DNA from: Hymenobacter cellulosivorans | GTDB lineage: Bacteria > Bacteroidota > Bacteroidia > Cytophagales > Hymenobacteraceae | Direction of reading: 5' to 3' | Length of the DNA: 64,000 nucleotides | Assembly: GCF_022919135.1 (NCBI RefSeq) | Contig: NZ_CP095049.1 | Coordinates: 5,274,501-5,338,500 of the forward strand | Shown here: piece by piece, positions 35,068-42,395 of the stretch | How the letters are laid out: every line of letters starts with the position of its first letter | How positions within the stretch are numbered: position 1 is the stretch's first letter | Notes under the pieces: model-generated | The model's database searches: none | What the model was told of the DNA's origin: nothing | The model's input: the letters and a program-made list of their open reading frames with translations, nothing else | Position numbers and translations under genes: made by a program

Positions 35068-35600
35068 CAGTCGGACGCCTACTTAGCGAGAGTGAAAGGC
35101 AGTTCAATAAACGGCCCGCGCAGGTGCAGCAGGTCTTTCCCAGCACTATTTTCGACGCGGGGGCACGCTGGATGTTCGAAAAGTTGCATGTAGATGAGCC
35201 GGAGTCCGCAGCAGTGTTTAGAGCATCCACCAATTTCAGTTACTACGGCTATTTGAAATATGGTCTTAGCCTACTAGCCTTCCTAACGTCTTGTTTCGCC
35301 TTGGGGAAGATACACTTGCTGCTGACGCCGATGGCAGTCCTGGTTTTTTACGTGTTCGAAGTGCATTTTCTATTCCTGTTTCCCTTGCTGATTGATGGGG
35401 TCGAGAATCCCATTCAAGCCAGCATCAAACAAACCTACCGAATCGGTTTCGGCAAGGCCCTGCTGTGGGTATTTATCATTGCCATTTACATGCTGTCCGG
35501 GCTGCTGGATCGTCGAAATCCGTGGCGCAAATGGCATATTGGTTGTTTGTCGATTGTTCTCTGGTACAGATATGAGGTTAGAAATAGGGTACAATCATGA
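35064..35600 (+). CDS. Membrane protein, second gene of the operon
   Basis: A 178-residue protein from the ATG at 35064. It has a soluble N-terminal part ('TVGRLLSESERQFNKRP', 'FPSTIFDAGARWMFEKLHVD') and three to four membrane segments ('YGLSLLAFLTSCFALG', 'LLLTPMAVLVFYVFEV', 'ALLWVFIIAIYMLSGLL') ending in a basic tail. No known family is recognised. It overlaps the upstream gene by 4 bp and the downstream phosphoesterase gene by 29 bp, which suggests a fixed stoichiometric unit. Confidence 0.7.
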   Translation: MTVGRLLSESERQFNKRPAQVQQVFPSTIFDAGARWMFEKLHVDEPESAAVFRASTNFSYYGYLKYGLSLLAFLTSCFALGKIHLLLTPMAVLVFYVFEVHFLFLFPLLIDGVENPIQASIKQTYRIGFGKALLWVFIIAIYMLSGLLDRRNPWRKWHIGCLSIVLWYRYEVRNRVQS

Positions 35601-36279
35601 CTTCGAGGTGCGAGAAGAAACCTACCTGACCGCCACTGGGCCCAGCTTCACTGTGCTCTATCTTTCCGATCTGCACCTGACCTCTTGGAGCGGCCCTACC
35701 ATCCACCAACTCGAACAGACTATTGCCCGCTTGAATCCTCGGATACTGCTGCTCGGCGGCGACTATGTGGATTGCGCCAAAGGCCTGCGGCACTTCGCTC
35801 GGCTACTGGAGTTTCTGGCAGATCGGGAGCTGGTTTTTGCCGTAGCGGGTAATCATGACGTTTTCTTTGGCGTGGAGCGGCTTCGGCAGCTGGCCGAACG
35901 CAACAAGCTGGTGTGGCTGACCGATACGGCAGCTCACATCACACTCGATGGCTATCAGGTTCGGATTTCCGCCGACCCCACCAAGCTGACCGAGGACGTA
36001 GACTTCAGCATTCTGTGTCTGCACAAGCCCATCAACATCACTAAACTGCGCAGCCTCCCCGATTTGGCATTTGCCGGTCATTTGCACGGCAGCCAGTTCG
36101 TGTTTTGGCAGTCCGCCAAGGGCCTTTTCCCCGGCAGATTATTCTACCGGTGGAATATTCTAAAAACAACGGTTGGCCGTTGCCTCTACCTCATCAGCAA
36201 GGGCTTGGGCGATACGCTCCCGATACGGTACAACTGCAAGAAAGACGTTGTTTTCGTGACCGTCAAGCGCTTAATCTGA
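35572..36279 (+). CDS. Calcineurin-like metallophosphoesterase of the membrane operon
   Basis: A 235-residue protein from the ATG at 35572. Metal motifs: 'TVLYLSDLHLTSWS' (DxH), 'LLLGGDYVDCAK' (GD), 'FAVAGNHDVF' (GNHD), 'ILCLHKP' and 'LAFAGHLHGSQ' (GHxHG). This resembles the YaeI-like phosphodiesterases that act on lipids at the membrane, but unlike them it has no N-terminal TM. The neighbouring membrane proteins suggest a lipid or polyprenyl-phosphate substrate (inference). It starts inside the second gene of the operon. Confidence 0.85.
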   Translation: MRLEIGYNHDFEVREETYLTATGPSFTVLYLSDLHLTSWSGPTIHQLEQTIARLNPRILLLGGDYVDCAKGLRHFARLLEFLADRELVFAVAGNHDVFFGVERLRQLAERNKLVWLTDTAAHITLDGYQVRISADPTKLTEDVDFSILCLHKPINITKLRSLPDLAFAGHLHGSQFVFWQSAKGLFPGRLFYRWNILKTTVGRCLYLISKGLGDTLPIRYNCKKDVVFVTVKRLI

Positions 36280-36348
36280 AGCAAACAGCCAGCAGCCAGC
36301 GCCTGCTATCCAAGCATTTAAAGCCTTTCACCCCTATCTCAGAAGCCC

Positions 36349-37296
36349 ATGAAATCCTTGTTTGCTATTGCCCTGGCCGCTGCGCATGGGTTACTGATTC
36401 GGCTGTTGTTTGGCTCCGCGAGTGGCTTGCTGGAAATTATGAGTGTCACCTTCCTGTTTTTTGTGCCGTCGCTCATCGGGTTTCTAACTGTGATACTGAT
36501 GCCGGCCCGAAAAATAGCTACTGGCGCCGCGGCATTCTTCACGCCCTGGCTTACCAGCCTAGTATTGCTGGTAGTCACTATTTGTCTGAATATGGAGGGG
36601 ACTATCTGCTGGTTGATGGCTTTCCCTATTTTCGCGGTAGCTGCTGGCATTGGGGGCGTAGTCGCCTATTGGCTGCGCAAGCCCAAAACGAAAGGCGTAG
36701 ACAACTGGCAAAAACCCAACACCCTGAATGTGTCCTTGGTCTTCATTGTGCCGCTACTGCTGGGTTCCATCGAAGGAGAAAAAGCCTTGACACCCAAGCA
36801 AATGGTAATTGAAAAAGCCGTCATACTGAATGCCCCCGCTGCCGACGTATGGAAGAAGCTACTCAGCAACAAGCAGCTACGCCAGCACGCCGATGAAACG
36901 TCTTTTGCAGCGCTGCTCGGATTTCCTAAGCACGTGAGTACTACCCTGGATACGCTACGTGTTGGCGGCACCCGAATGGCCTATTACGAAAAGGGCCTGT
37001 ACTTCCAGGAAACCGTAACCAAATACGAGTCGGAACGCTTACTGGTGCTCCGCGTCGATGCAAACCCCAACGCCACTCCGGCGGCTGTTATGGACGAACA
37101 CATCCTGATTGGGGGCAAACACCTCGACATCTTGGAAGATGTCTATGAATTGCACTCCCTACCTGGAGGCCGTACCCGGCTGGTGCTTTCAAGCCGGTTT
37201 TACATCAACACGCCTTTCAATTGGTATGCTGGTATCTGGGCGCATTACCTGATGACCGACATCTTAGCAAGTGAACTGAACGTGCTTGCGGAATAA
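36349..37296 (+). CDS. Membrane protein with C-terminal SRPBCC/START-like domain
   Basis: A 315-residue protein. Residues 1-105 contain four membrane segments ('LFAIALAAAHGLLIRLLFG', 'IMSVTFLFFVPSLIGFLTV', 'WLTSLVLLVVTICLNME', 'FPIFAVAAGIGGVVAYWLR'), and another hydrophobic stretch is at 125-135. From about residue 143 a SRPBCC domain starts 'VIEKAVILNAPAADVWKKLL' and ends with the long helix 'YAGIWAHYLMTDILASELN'. The fold binds hydrophobic ligands. It is 69 bp after the phosphoesterase gene and ends the operon; a terminator follows. Confidence 0.75.
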   Translation: MKSLFAIALAAAHGLLIRLLFGSASGLLEIMSVTFLFFVPSLIGFLTVILMPARKIATGAAAFFTPWLTSLVLLVVTICLNMEGTICWLMAFPIFAVAAGIGGVVAYWLRKPKTKGVDNWQKPNTLNVSLVFIVPLLLGSIEGEKALTPKQMVIEKAVILNAPAADVWKKLLSNKQLRQHADETSFAALLGFPKHVSTTLDTLRVGGTRMAYYEKGLYFQETVTKYESERLLVLRVDANPNATPAAVMDEHILIGGKHLDILEDVYELHSLPGGRTRLVLSSRFYINTPFNWYAGIWAHYLMTDILASELNVLAE

Positions 37297-37375
37297 GCCC
37301 TACCAATCCTGCAGGCAGGGAAAGCGCATTGCTCCGCAACTCACCCGAACCCAAAGCCGAAACCATTGCAACATA

Positions 37376-37416
37376 AAAAGCCCCGCCCGAAGCTATGTGC
37401 TTCGGGCGGGGCTTTT
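37376..37416. terminator. Bidirectional terminator between the SRPBCC and ABC-F genes
   Basis: AAAAGCCCCGCCCGAAGC (37376-37393) and its perfect complement (37399-37416) form an 18-bp stem with a 5-base loop; A and T runs serve both convergent genes. Confidence 0.92.
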
Positions 37417-37431
37417 ACTAGGGGCCGCGCT

Positions 37432-39363
37432 TTACTTCTCCAGCACTTCGACGCGCTCAGCCAGCTTTTCCCACTGGTCGTTGGTGCGGTTGAGCTCTTT
37501 TTTCACCTGTTCAAACTTCACCGTGGCGTCTTTGAGCTGGGCGGTGTTGTTGTAGATATTGGGGTCGGCCAGTTGCTTTTCGTACACGGCCAGCTCCTTC
37601 TCCAGGGTGCTGATTTTGCCTTCGATTTCCTTGAGCTCCTTGTTTACCTTCTTGAGCTCCTGCTGATTGGCTTCGCGCTCGGAGCTGGAAACCGGCTTCT
37701 TCTCCTCCTTAGGCAAAGGCTTCGGAGCCGAAGGCGAGGGCAGGCCAGCCTTCTTGGCCGCCTTGTCCCGGTCTTCCTGCCACTGCTCATACTCGGCGTA
37801 GGTGCCAGGGTACTCCTTGAGCTGGTAGTCCTCAATGTACCAGATTTTGTTGGCCACGTTTTCCACGAAGAACCGGTCGTGGCTAATCACGATGTAGGTG
37901 CCTTCGTACTGGTCCAGGGCCTGAATCAGGATGTTCACCGACTGCATGTCCAAGTGGTTGGTCGGTTCGTCGAGCAGCAGGAAATTGGCCTCCGAAATCA
38001 GGGTTTTAGCCAGCGCCACCCGGCTTTTCTCACCGCCCGAGAGCACCTTGATTTTCTTGTAAACCTCGTCGCCGGTGAACAGGAAGGAACCCAGCACCGA
38101 GCGCAGCTCCATTTCGGAGCGCTTGGAGCCGGCCTCCACCATTTCCTGCAGAATCTCGTTGTCGATGCGCAGGCTTTCGAGCTGGTGCTGAGCGTAGAAC
38201 GACATGATGACGTTGTGGCCCAGCTGGTGGTTGCCGGTCGTGGGCGCCTCCTGACCCGCCACCAGGCGCATCAGCGTGGACTTGCCCTTACCGTTGGCCC
38301 CAATAAGGGCGATTTTGTCGCCCCGCTCGATGTGGACGTGGGTGTCGCGGAAGATGAGCTTCTCGCCGTACTTCTTGCCCACGTGCTCCATGCGCAAAAT
38401 GTGGCGGCCGGGCGTCACGGTGAAGTTGAACTTGATGTTCACCTTGGCGTCGTCGGCAGCTACGTCCTCGATGCGCTCTAGCTTGTCGAGGGCCTTGACC
38501 CGGCTCTGGGCCTGCTTGGCTTTCGAGGCCTTGGCCTTAAACCGCTCAATAAAGCGCTCGGCCTGGCGAATCTGGGCCTGCTGGTTTTCGAAAGCGCCCT
38601 TCTGAATGGCGTTGCGCTCCTCTTTCTCTTCGAGGTAGAAGGAGTAGTTGCCCGCGTAAGGCACCAGCTTGCCGCCGGTAACCTCCACGGTGGTATTGGT
38701 GGTGCGGTCCAGGAATTCCCGGTCGTGACTCACGATAATAACGGCGCCTTCGTAGCCAGCCAGGTAGTTTTCAATCCACTTGATGGAGGGCAAGTCCAAG
38801 TGGTTGGTTGGTTCGTCCAGCAGCAGCAGAGAGGGTTGCTGCAAGAGGATTTTGGCCAGCATTACGCGCATGCGCCAGCCGCCCGAAAACTGCTTCAGCG
38901 GCTTCTGTAGCTCCTCAGTAGTAAAGCCCAGACCTTCCAGAATTTCCTCGGTGCGGGCCTGCATGGTGTAGCCGCCCAGGGCCTCGAAGCGCTCCTGCAG
39001 GTCGGCCAGCTTCTCGACCAGGTCATCGGTGTAGTTGGTTTCGAACTCCAGCAGCACCTCGTCGATTTTCTTCTGCACTTCCAACGCCTCGCCAAAGGCC
39101 TGCATGGCCACAATCAGGATGGGCTCGTGGGAGTCGTAGCTGAGCAAATCCTGGTTCAGGAAGCCCAGGCTCACGTCCTTGCTCATGGAGATGCTGCCGC
39201 CGTCGGGCTTGTACTCGCCCACCAGAATGCGCAGCAGCGTGGATTTGCCCCGGCCGTTGAGCCCGATCAGGCCAATCTTATCCTTGGGTTTGATATGAAG
39301 GCTGGCCTTGTCGTAGAGGGTGCGCGAGCCGAAGTGAAAATCGAGGTCAGTAATAGAAATCAT
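37432..39363 (-). CDS. ABC-F family ATPase (Uup-like)
   Basis: A 643-residue soluble protein with two ATPase domains and no TM. Domain 1: Walker A 'GLIGLNGRGKSTLL', signature 'LKQFSGGWRMRVMLAKILL', Walker B 'LLLLDEPTNHLDL'. Domain 2: 'ALIGANGKGKSTLMR', 'VLSGGEKSRVALAKTL', 'FLLLDEPTNHLDM'. The inter-domain linker is charged ('RFKAKASKAKQAQSRVKAL'). The C-terminal 90 residues form a coiled coil ('KKVNKELKEIEGKISTLEKE'), as in Uup and unlike EttA. ABC-F proteins act on the ribosomal E site; Uup also affects DNA stability. A resistance role is possible but not indicated. The promoter box is at 39389-39396. Confidence 0.92.
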   Translation of the reverse strand: MISITDLDFHFGSRTLYDKASLHIKPKDKIGLIGLNGRGKSTLLRILVGEYKPDGGSISMSKDVSLGFLNQDLLSYDSHEPILIVAMQAFGEALEVQKKIDEVLLEFETNYTDDLVEKLADLQERFEALGGYTMQARTEEILEGLGFTTEELQKPLKQFSGGWRMRVMLAKILLQQPSLLLLDEPTNHLDLPSIKWIENYLAGYEGAVIIVSHDREFLDRTTNTTVEVTGGKLVPYAGNYSFYLEEKEERNAIQKGAFENQQAQIRQAERFIERFKAKASKAKQAQSRVKALDKLERIEDVAADDAKVNIKFNFTVTPGRHILRMEHVGKKYGEKLIFRDTHVHIERGDKIALIGANGKGKSTLMRLVAGQEAPTTGNHQLGHNVIMSFYAQHQLESLRIDNEILQEMVEAGSKRSEMELRSVLGSFLFTGDEVYKKIKVLSGGEKSRVALAKTLISEANFLLLDEPTNHLDMQSVNILIQALDQYEGTYIVISHDRFFVENVANKIWYIEDYQLKEYPGTYAEYEQWQEDRDKAAKKAGLPSPSAPKPLPKEEKKPVSSSEREANQQELKKVNKELKEIEGKISTLEKELAVYEKQLADPNIYNNTAQLKDATVKFEQVKKELNRTNDQWEKLAERVEVLEK

Positions 39364-39377
39364 CCTACTTTGCGGGG

Positions 39378-39402
39378 CTTTGAAGCCGCAAAGGTACGGG
39401 TT
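39378..39402. repeat. 25-bp direct repeat, left copy (contains ABC-F promoter)
   Basis: Identical to 40119-40143 over 25 bases, beginning CTTTGAAGCCGCAAAGG. Similarity continues 14 bases to the left with 4 differences. The left copy lies in the ABC-F upstream region and contains its TACCTTTGC box. Confidence 0.9.
39388..39396 (-). promoter_or_regulatory. Putative -7 element (TACCTTTGC) of the ABC-F gene
   Basis: Exact TAnnTTTGY on the minus strand, 24 bases before the ATG at 39363. It is duplicated in the right-hand repeat at 40129-40137. Confidence 0.5.
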
Positions 39403-39490
39403 TCTGCGGGCTACTATAGCCTATAGATTTACAATCAATTACAATACCTATCCACTGGATCCGACTTTCTGGTGGCATACTCCGATTACT

Positions 39491-40084
39491 ATGGGCTTAA
39501 GCACTACCACCATCCGCTTTCCACAAGGCCTACCTAGCTTTTCAGTCATCAAGAGGCAATATGAGGTGCAGACCGGGCTAGACATTTTCCTTACAGCCAA
39601 GGTTCACGTTGCCTACGCAGACTTAGCTGACATATATGAATTACAAACGAAACCTTCTCAAATCCTGCCTTTGCTCATTGCAGATGCAGCCGCTGTTCAG
39701 AACTTGGAATCTAAGTATGCCATAGACAAGGAAGCTTACCTATCAGCGCAGCAGTACGAACAAGCCGCTGCCATCAGGGACAGAATTAAGCACGGTAAGC
39801 TAGCCTACAACCATATCCAGAATATGGAGCTTGAAGTGTGTTCTCCCGCGGGTTCATGGTACGGGCCTTTTTACTCAATAGAATTCACAGCGAGACCTGA
39901 CGCCGTTACGGTGTATCAGTATCTTGACCAGGAATACGCCGTTAACTCTTTGCTTAAAGTGCTGGTTGATTTAGGCGGTGAATATCTAGGCTTCACCAGC
40001 AAAACACCCCAGAACCCTCCCAAACAGTGGAGCAAGTTGAAGCAGTGGAAGGACTATAGGTGGTATAATCGACCTAAAAAATAA
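39491..40084 (+). CDS. Hypothetical protein with UVR-like motif in a low-GC islet
   Basis: A 197-residue protein from the ATG at 39491; the frame is open further upstream, but that part overlaps the repeat and is not protein-like. Its base composition is clearly more AT-rich than the neighbours. Residues about 95-115 read 'AYLSAQQYEQAAAIRDRIKH', which fits the UvrB/UvrC-interaction (UVR) helix pattern YExAAxxRDxI. The rest has no recognised family; the C-terminus is rich in Trp, Lys and Pro. The gene is bracketed by the 25-bp direct repeats, suggesting it came in with a duplication. Confidence 0.6.
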   Translation: MGLSTTTIRFPQGLPSFSVIKRQYEVQTGLDIFLTAKVHVAYADLADIYELQTKPSQILPLLIADAAAVQNLESKYAIDKEAYLSAQQYEQAAAIRDRIKHGKLAYNHIQNMELEVCSPAGSWYGPFYSIEFTARPDAVTVYQYLDQEYAVNSLLKVLVDLGGEYLGFTSKTPQNPPKQWSKLKQWKDYRWYNRPKK

Positions 40085-40118
40085 GGCTACCTTCTATACT
40101 AGCACCTGCTTTGTGCGA

Positions 40119-40143
40119 CTTTGAAGCCGCAAAGGTACGGGTT
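40119..40143. repeat. 25-bp direct repeat, right copy
   Basis: Exact copy of 39378-39402, including the TACCTTTGC box on the minus strand, now pointing into the UVR-motif gene from its 3' side. It may give antisense transcription of that gene. Confidence 0.9.
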
Positions 40144-40232
40144 GAGCAGGAGCTGATTTACTTGCTTTCTTCCAAAGACTGAACATCTTCTTTTTAGAAG
40201 CCATTTCTGCTTACCGCTCGGCCACAAAATCT

Positions 40233-40889
40233 ATGACTGACACCATTACCAAACTCATCCATCAGGAACTGCTTACGCCATCGTGGGAAATGACCAAGCA
40301 GTTACTGACTTGCATGGAGGTAGAGCTGGCCGACGAGCAGCCCAAGATAGAAGGCATTGTTATCCGGCAGGATATTGGCCGGGCCACCGGATACGTTGCC
40401 GTGAAGGATGAGCCGTTCTATATTGGGGTTAGTTTTGATATAGAAGGATCTATTGAGCTTAATGGAGTAGATGCAGAGCCGCGCATTCACTTATACTACT
40501 TAGCTACCTTAGAGGAGCAAAACAGCGAGTTTCTGCTGGGCCTGACGCAGCTTACGCCAAGTGAAATTATCCGCAAGGGCGACTTATTTACCAACAAGGC
40601 AGGGGAGTACACTTACAGCGGCTTGTCGTTCGAGTCAGCCGATACGCCCGGTACGTTCGAAGAGAAACTGGACGAATTCCTCACCTATCTGGAACAGGAT
40701 ATTCCTGGCATAAGCGCCCTTGCCGAGCACACTGGCGACAATGATATTTTTATTACCCTGCGTTACCACATATCCACCGGGATATTTACTCAGCTATATC
40801 TCGCCAAGAGCCATATTGTGCGGCTTGCACGGCTCGGCTTGTCCGTAACATTCGATCAGTACGTCCACGGCAAACCCCTTAGGGGGTAG
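40233..40889 (+). CDS. DUF4279-like domain protein
   Basis: A 218-residue acidic protein. Residues 85-215 follow the DUF4279 layout: 'EFLLGLTQLTPSEIIRKGD' (the G..P.....kGD motif), an aromatic strand 'GEYTYSGLSFESAD', a helix 'FEEKLDEFLTYLEQ', 'FITLRYHISTG' and an end with 'LAKSHIVRLARLGLSVTFDQ'. DUF4279 proteins are often found among immunity proteins of polymorphic toxin loci; no toxin is visible here. Residues 1-80 are a separate N-terminal part I do not recognise. It is AT-richer than the surrounding genome and is followed after 15 bp by another orphan. Confidence 0.6.
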   Translation: MTDTITKLIHQELLTPSWEMTKQLLTCMEVELADEQPKIEGIVIRQDIGRATGYVAVKDEPFYIGVSFDIEGSIELNGVDAEPRIHLYYLATLEEQNSEFLLGLTQLTPSEIIRKGDLFTNKAGEYTYSGLSFESADTPGTFEEKLDEFLTYLEQDIPGISALAEHTGDNDIFITLRYHISTGIFTQLYLAKSHIVRLARLGLSVTFDQYVHGKPLRG

Positions 40890-40904
40890 CCTCCTTTCCG
40901 CTAT

Positions 40905-41252
40905 ATGATAGACCAGGATTTTCTTAAGCACCTCGAATGGCAGTTGTCCGAAGCCTTGCTTGTCACTATCAAGGGCTATTGGTGTGACGGAATCCTGGGC
41001 CCCGAGTGGGCGGAAGACTATCGGCCCGAACACGTAGCGAAAAGCCGACGGATTACTTTGCGGGCTTGGCTGGATGAAGGCCGCACTAAGGGCGGAAATT
41101 CCAGTCAGAAACTGTATAAGCTGGTTGTGCACTTAGGCGCAGTTTCACTTAACAGCTATTTAAGCAAGAATGAGTTAGGCAGTCATTTACCCGCCATTAC
41201 GTTGATCAGCTTAGACGTAGAAAAGCGGATTATTGAAGCTCAGTTGCCGTAG
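40905..41252 (+). CDS. Hypothetical protein of the low-GC islet
   Basis: A 115-residue protein, 15 bp after the DUF4279-like gene and probably in the same operon. It is soluble and mixed helix/strand, with 'IKGYWCDGILGPEWAEDYRP' in the middle and a hydrophobic strand near the end ('LPAITLISLDVEKRI'). No family is recognised. Size and position fit a small immunity-type or accessory protein, which is only inference. Confidence 0.55.
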   Translation: MIDQDFLKHLEWQLSEALLVTIKGYWCDGILGPEWAEDYRPEHVAKSRRITLRAWLDEGRTKGGNSSQKLYKLVVHLGAVSLNSYLSKNELGSHLPAITLISLDVEKRIIEAQLP

Positions 41253-41283
41253 AATAACAACACCTCCTTAACCGTTTCTGCCT

Positions 41284-41392
41284 ACTCCAGCCGCAGTTCC
41301 AGCAGCCCGGTCACCGGAATAGCGCTCGGCGTACAAAACTTGCCGTGCTGGCAGGAGCGGCCACCTTGCCCGAGACGGAAAAGCAGCGTGCT
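41284..41392 (-). pseudogene. Short gene relic with a CxxxxxxC segment
   Basis: In the 264-bp gap before the GAF gene the minus strand reads 'LLFRLGQGGRSCQHGKFC' then 'TPSAIPVTGLLELRLE' and a stop, about 35 codons with protein-like composition but a stop codon just upstream and no start. It looks like the C-terminal remnant of an exported protein; the parent is not identified. Confidence 0.3.
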
Positions 41393-41516
41393 TTACTGAT
41401 AAAGAGAAGGTTCAGGTGAGCTGGCTCTGCTCTATCCACAAAACATTCAACAAATCCTATTCATCGAATAACTTTTCTACCCGTACAAACCCGTATTGCC
41501 TTCTACGTAGTTTTCC

Positions 41517-42224
41517 ATGCCGTTTTCGCCCTCGTCCTTGATTCCCAGCAACGAAGAGGACCGACTATTGGCGCTGAGCCGTTATCAGGTGGTGGGCACG
41601 GCTCCAGAAAGCCTTTTTGACGACTTGGCCGCTCTGACAGCCAAACTCTTCCGGGCGCCCATTGCCCTGGTGTCGTTGGTGGAGGAAGACAGCGTATGGT
41701 TTAAAGCCAATTTCGGCCTGCCCGATGCCGGACGGGTGCACCGCTCGGAAAGCCTGTGCTCGGTAGCCGTGCTGCACGATGAGGTTACGGTGTTTGAGAG
41801 CCTGAGCGCCAACCCCTGCACCCTGATTGAGCCCACCGTGCAGCAGGCCCTGCGCCTGGAATTTTACGCCGGTCACCCGTTGCAAACCGCCGACGGCTTC
41901 AACATCGGTTCTCTCTGCGTTATCGACCATCAGGTCCGGGATTTTTCTGCCGACGAGCAGGAATTGCTCCGACAGCTGGCCACAACGGTAATGCTGCTGC
42001 TGGAGCTGCGCCGCGTGGGGGCTACGCTACTGGCCGTTGCCGGACAACCCTACCTGACCGTGCCTTCCCTGGTTCACAGCCTGACGATGCTGGCCGAAAT
42101 TGGCAGTACCGGAGCCGCCGTGGATGTGGCCGGCAACCCGGTAGATACGCTGGCTATTCACCACGAAGCTAGCCAGCTCACCGCCTTGCTCAACGGCCTA
42201 CTCACCGAAACGTTGGTACAATAG
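41517..42224 (+). CDS. GAF domain protein
   Basis: A 235-residue protein. Residues 15-165 form a GAF domain of the type found with bacterial histidine kinases: 'EEDRLLALSRYQVVGTAPES' at the start, 'RAPIALVSLVEEDSVWFKAN', 'SLCSVAVLHDEVTVFE', 'FYAGHPLQTADGFNIGSLCV' and 'DEQELLRQLATTVMLLLELR'. No output domain follows; the last 60 residues are helical. Ligand and partner are unknown. Stand-alone GAF proteins of this kind may signal by binding a kinase encoded elsewhere. Confidence 0.85.
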   Translation: MPFSPSSLIPSNEEDRLLALSRYQVVGTAPESLFDDLAALTAKLFRAPIALVSLVEEDSVWFKANFGLPDAGRVHRSESLCSVAVLHDEVTVFESLSANPCTLIEPTVQQALRLEFYAGHPLQTADGFNIGSLCVIDHQVRDFSADEQELLRQLATTVMLLLELRRVGATLLAVAGQPYLTVPSLVHSLTMLAEIGSTGAAVDVAGNPVDTLAIHHEASQLTALLNGLLTETLVQ

Positions 42225-42339
42225 GCTGTAGGATAAGCATGGCCGGTTTAAGATCAGGCTTATCGAACCGTAGAAATGGACCGGCTTCCTCGTTCTGGTC
42301 GGCGGGCTCACCTTTCTGCTCACCATAGCAATGGCGCAC

Positions 42340-42371
42340 GCCGCAGCAGCCTAGTAACAGGCTACTGCGGC
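42340..42371. terminator. Hairpin between GAF and amidase genes
   Basis: GCCGCAGCAGCCT (42340-42352) and AGGCTACTGCGGC (42359-42371) pair with one mismatch over a 6-base loop. It separates two convergent genes but has no T-run. Confidence 0.5.
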
Positions 42372-42395
42372 ATTACCCAGGTTGCTACCAATGCC

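Noticed and set aside
37432..39363. Antibiotic-resistance ABC-F
   Set aside because: Linker and C-terminal coiled coil look like Uup-type housekeeping members; no leader peptide or resistance context.
40233..41252. Toxin-antitoxin pair
   Set aside because: Sizes and spacing would fit, but neither protein shows toxin or antitoxin motifs, and DUF4279 alone is not enough.
42280..42355. A hydrophobic stretch reading WTGFLVLVGGLTFLLTIAMA before the amidase gene
   Set aside because: A stop codon stands right upstream in that frame and there is no start codon; at most a membrane-segment relic.
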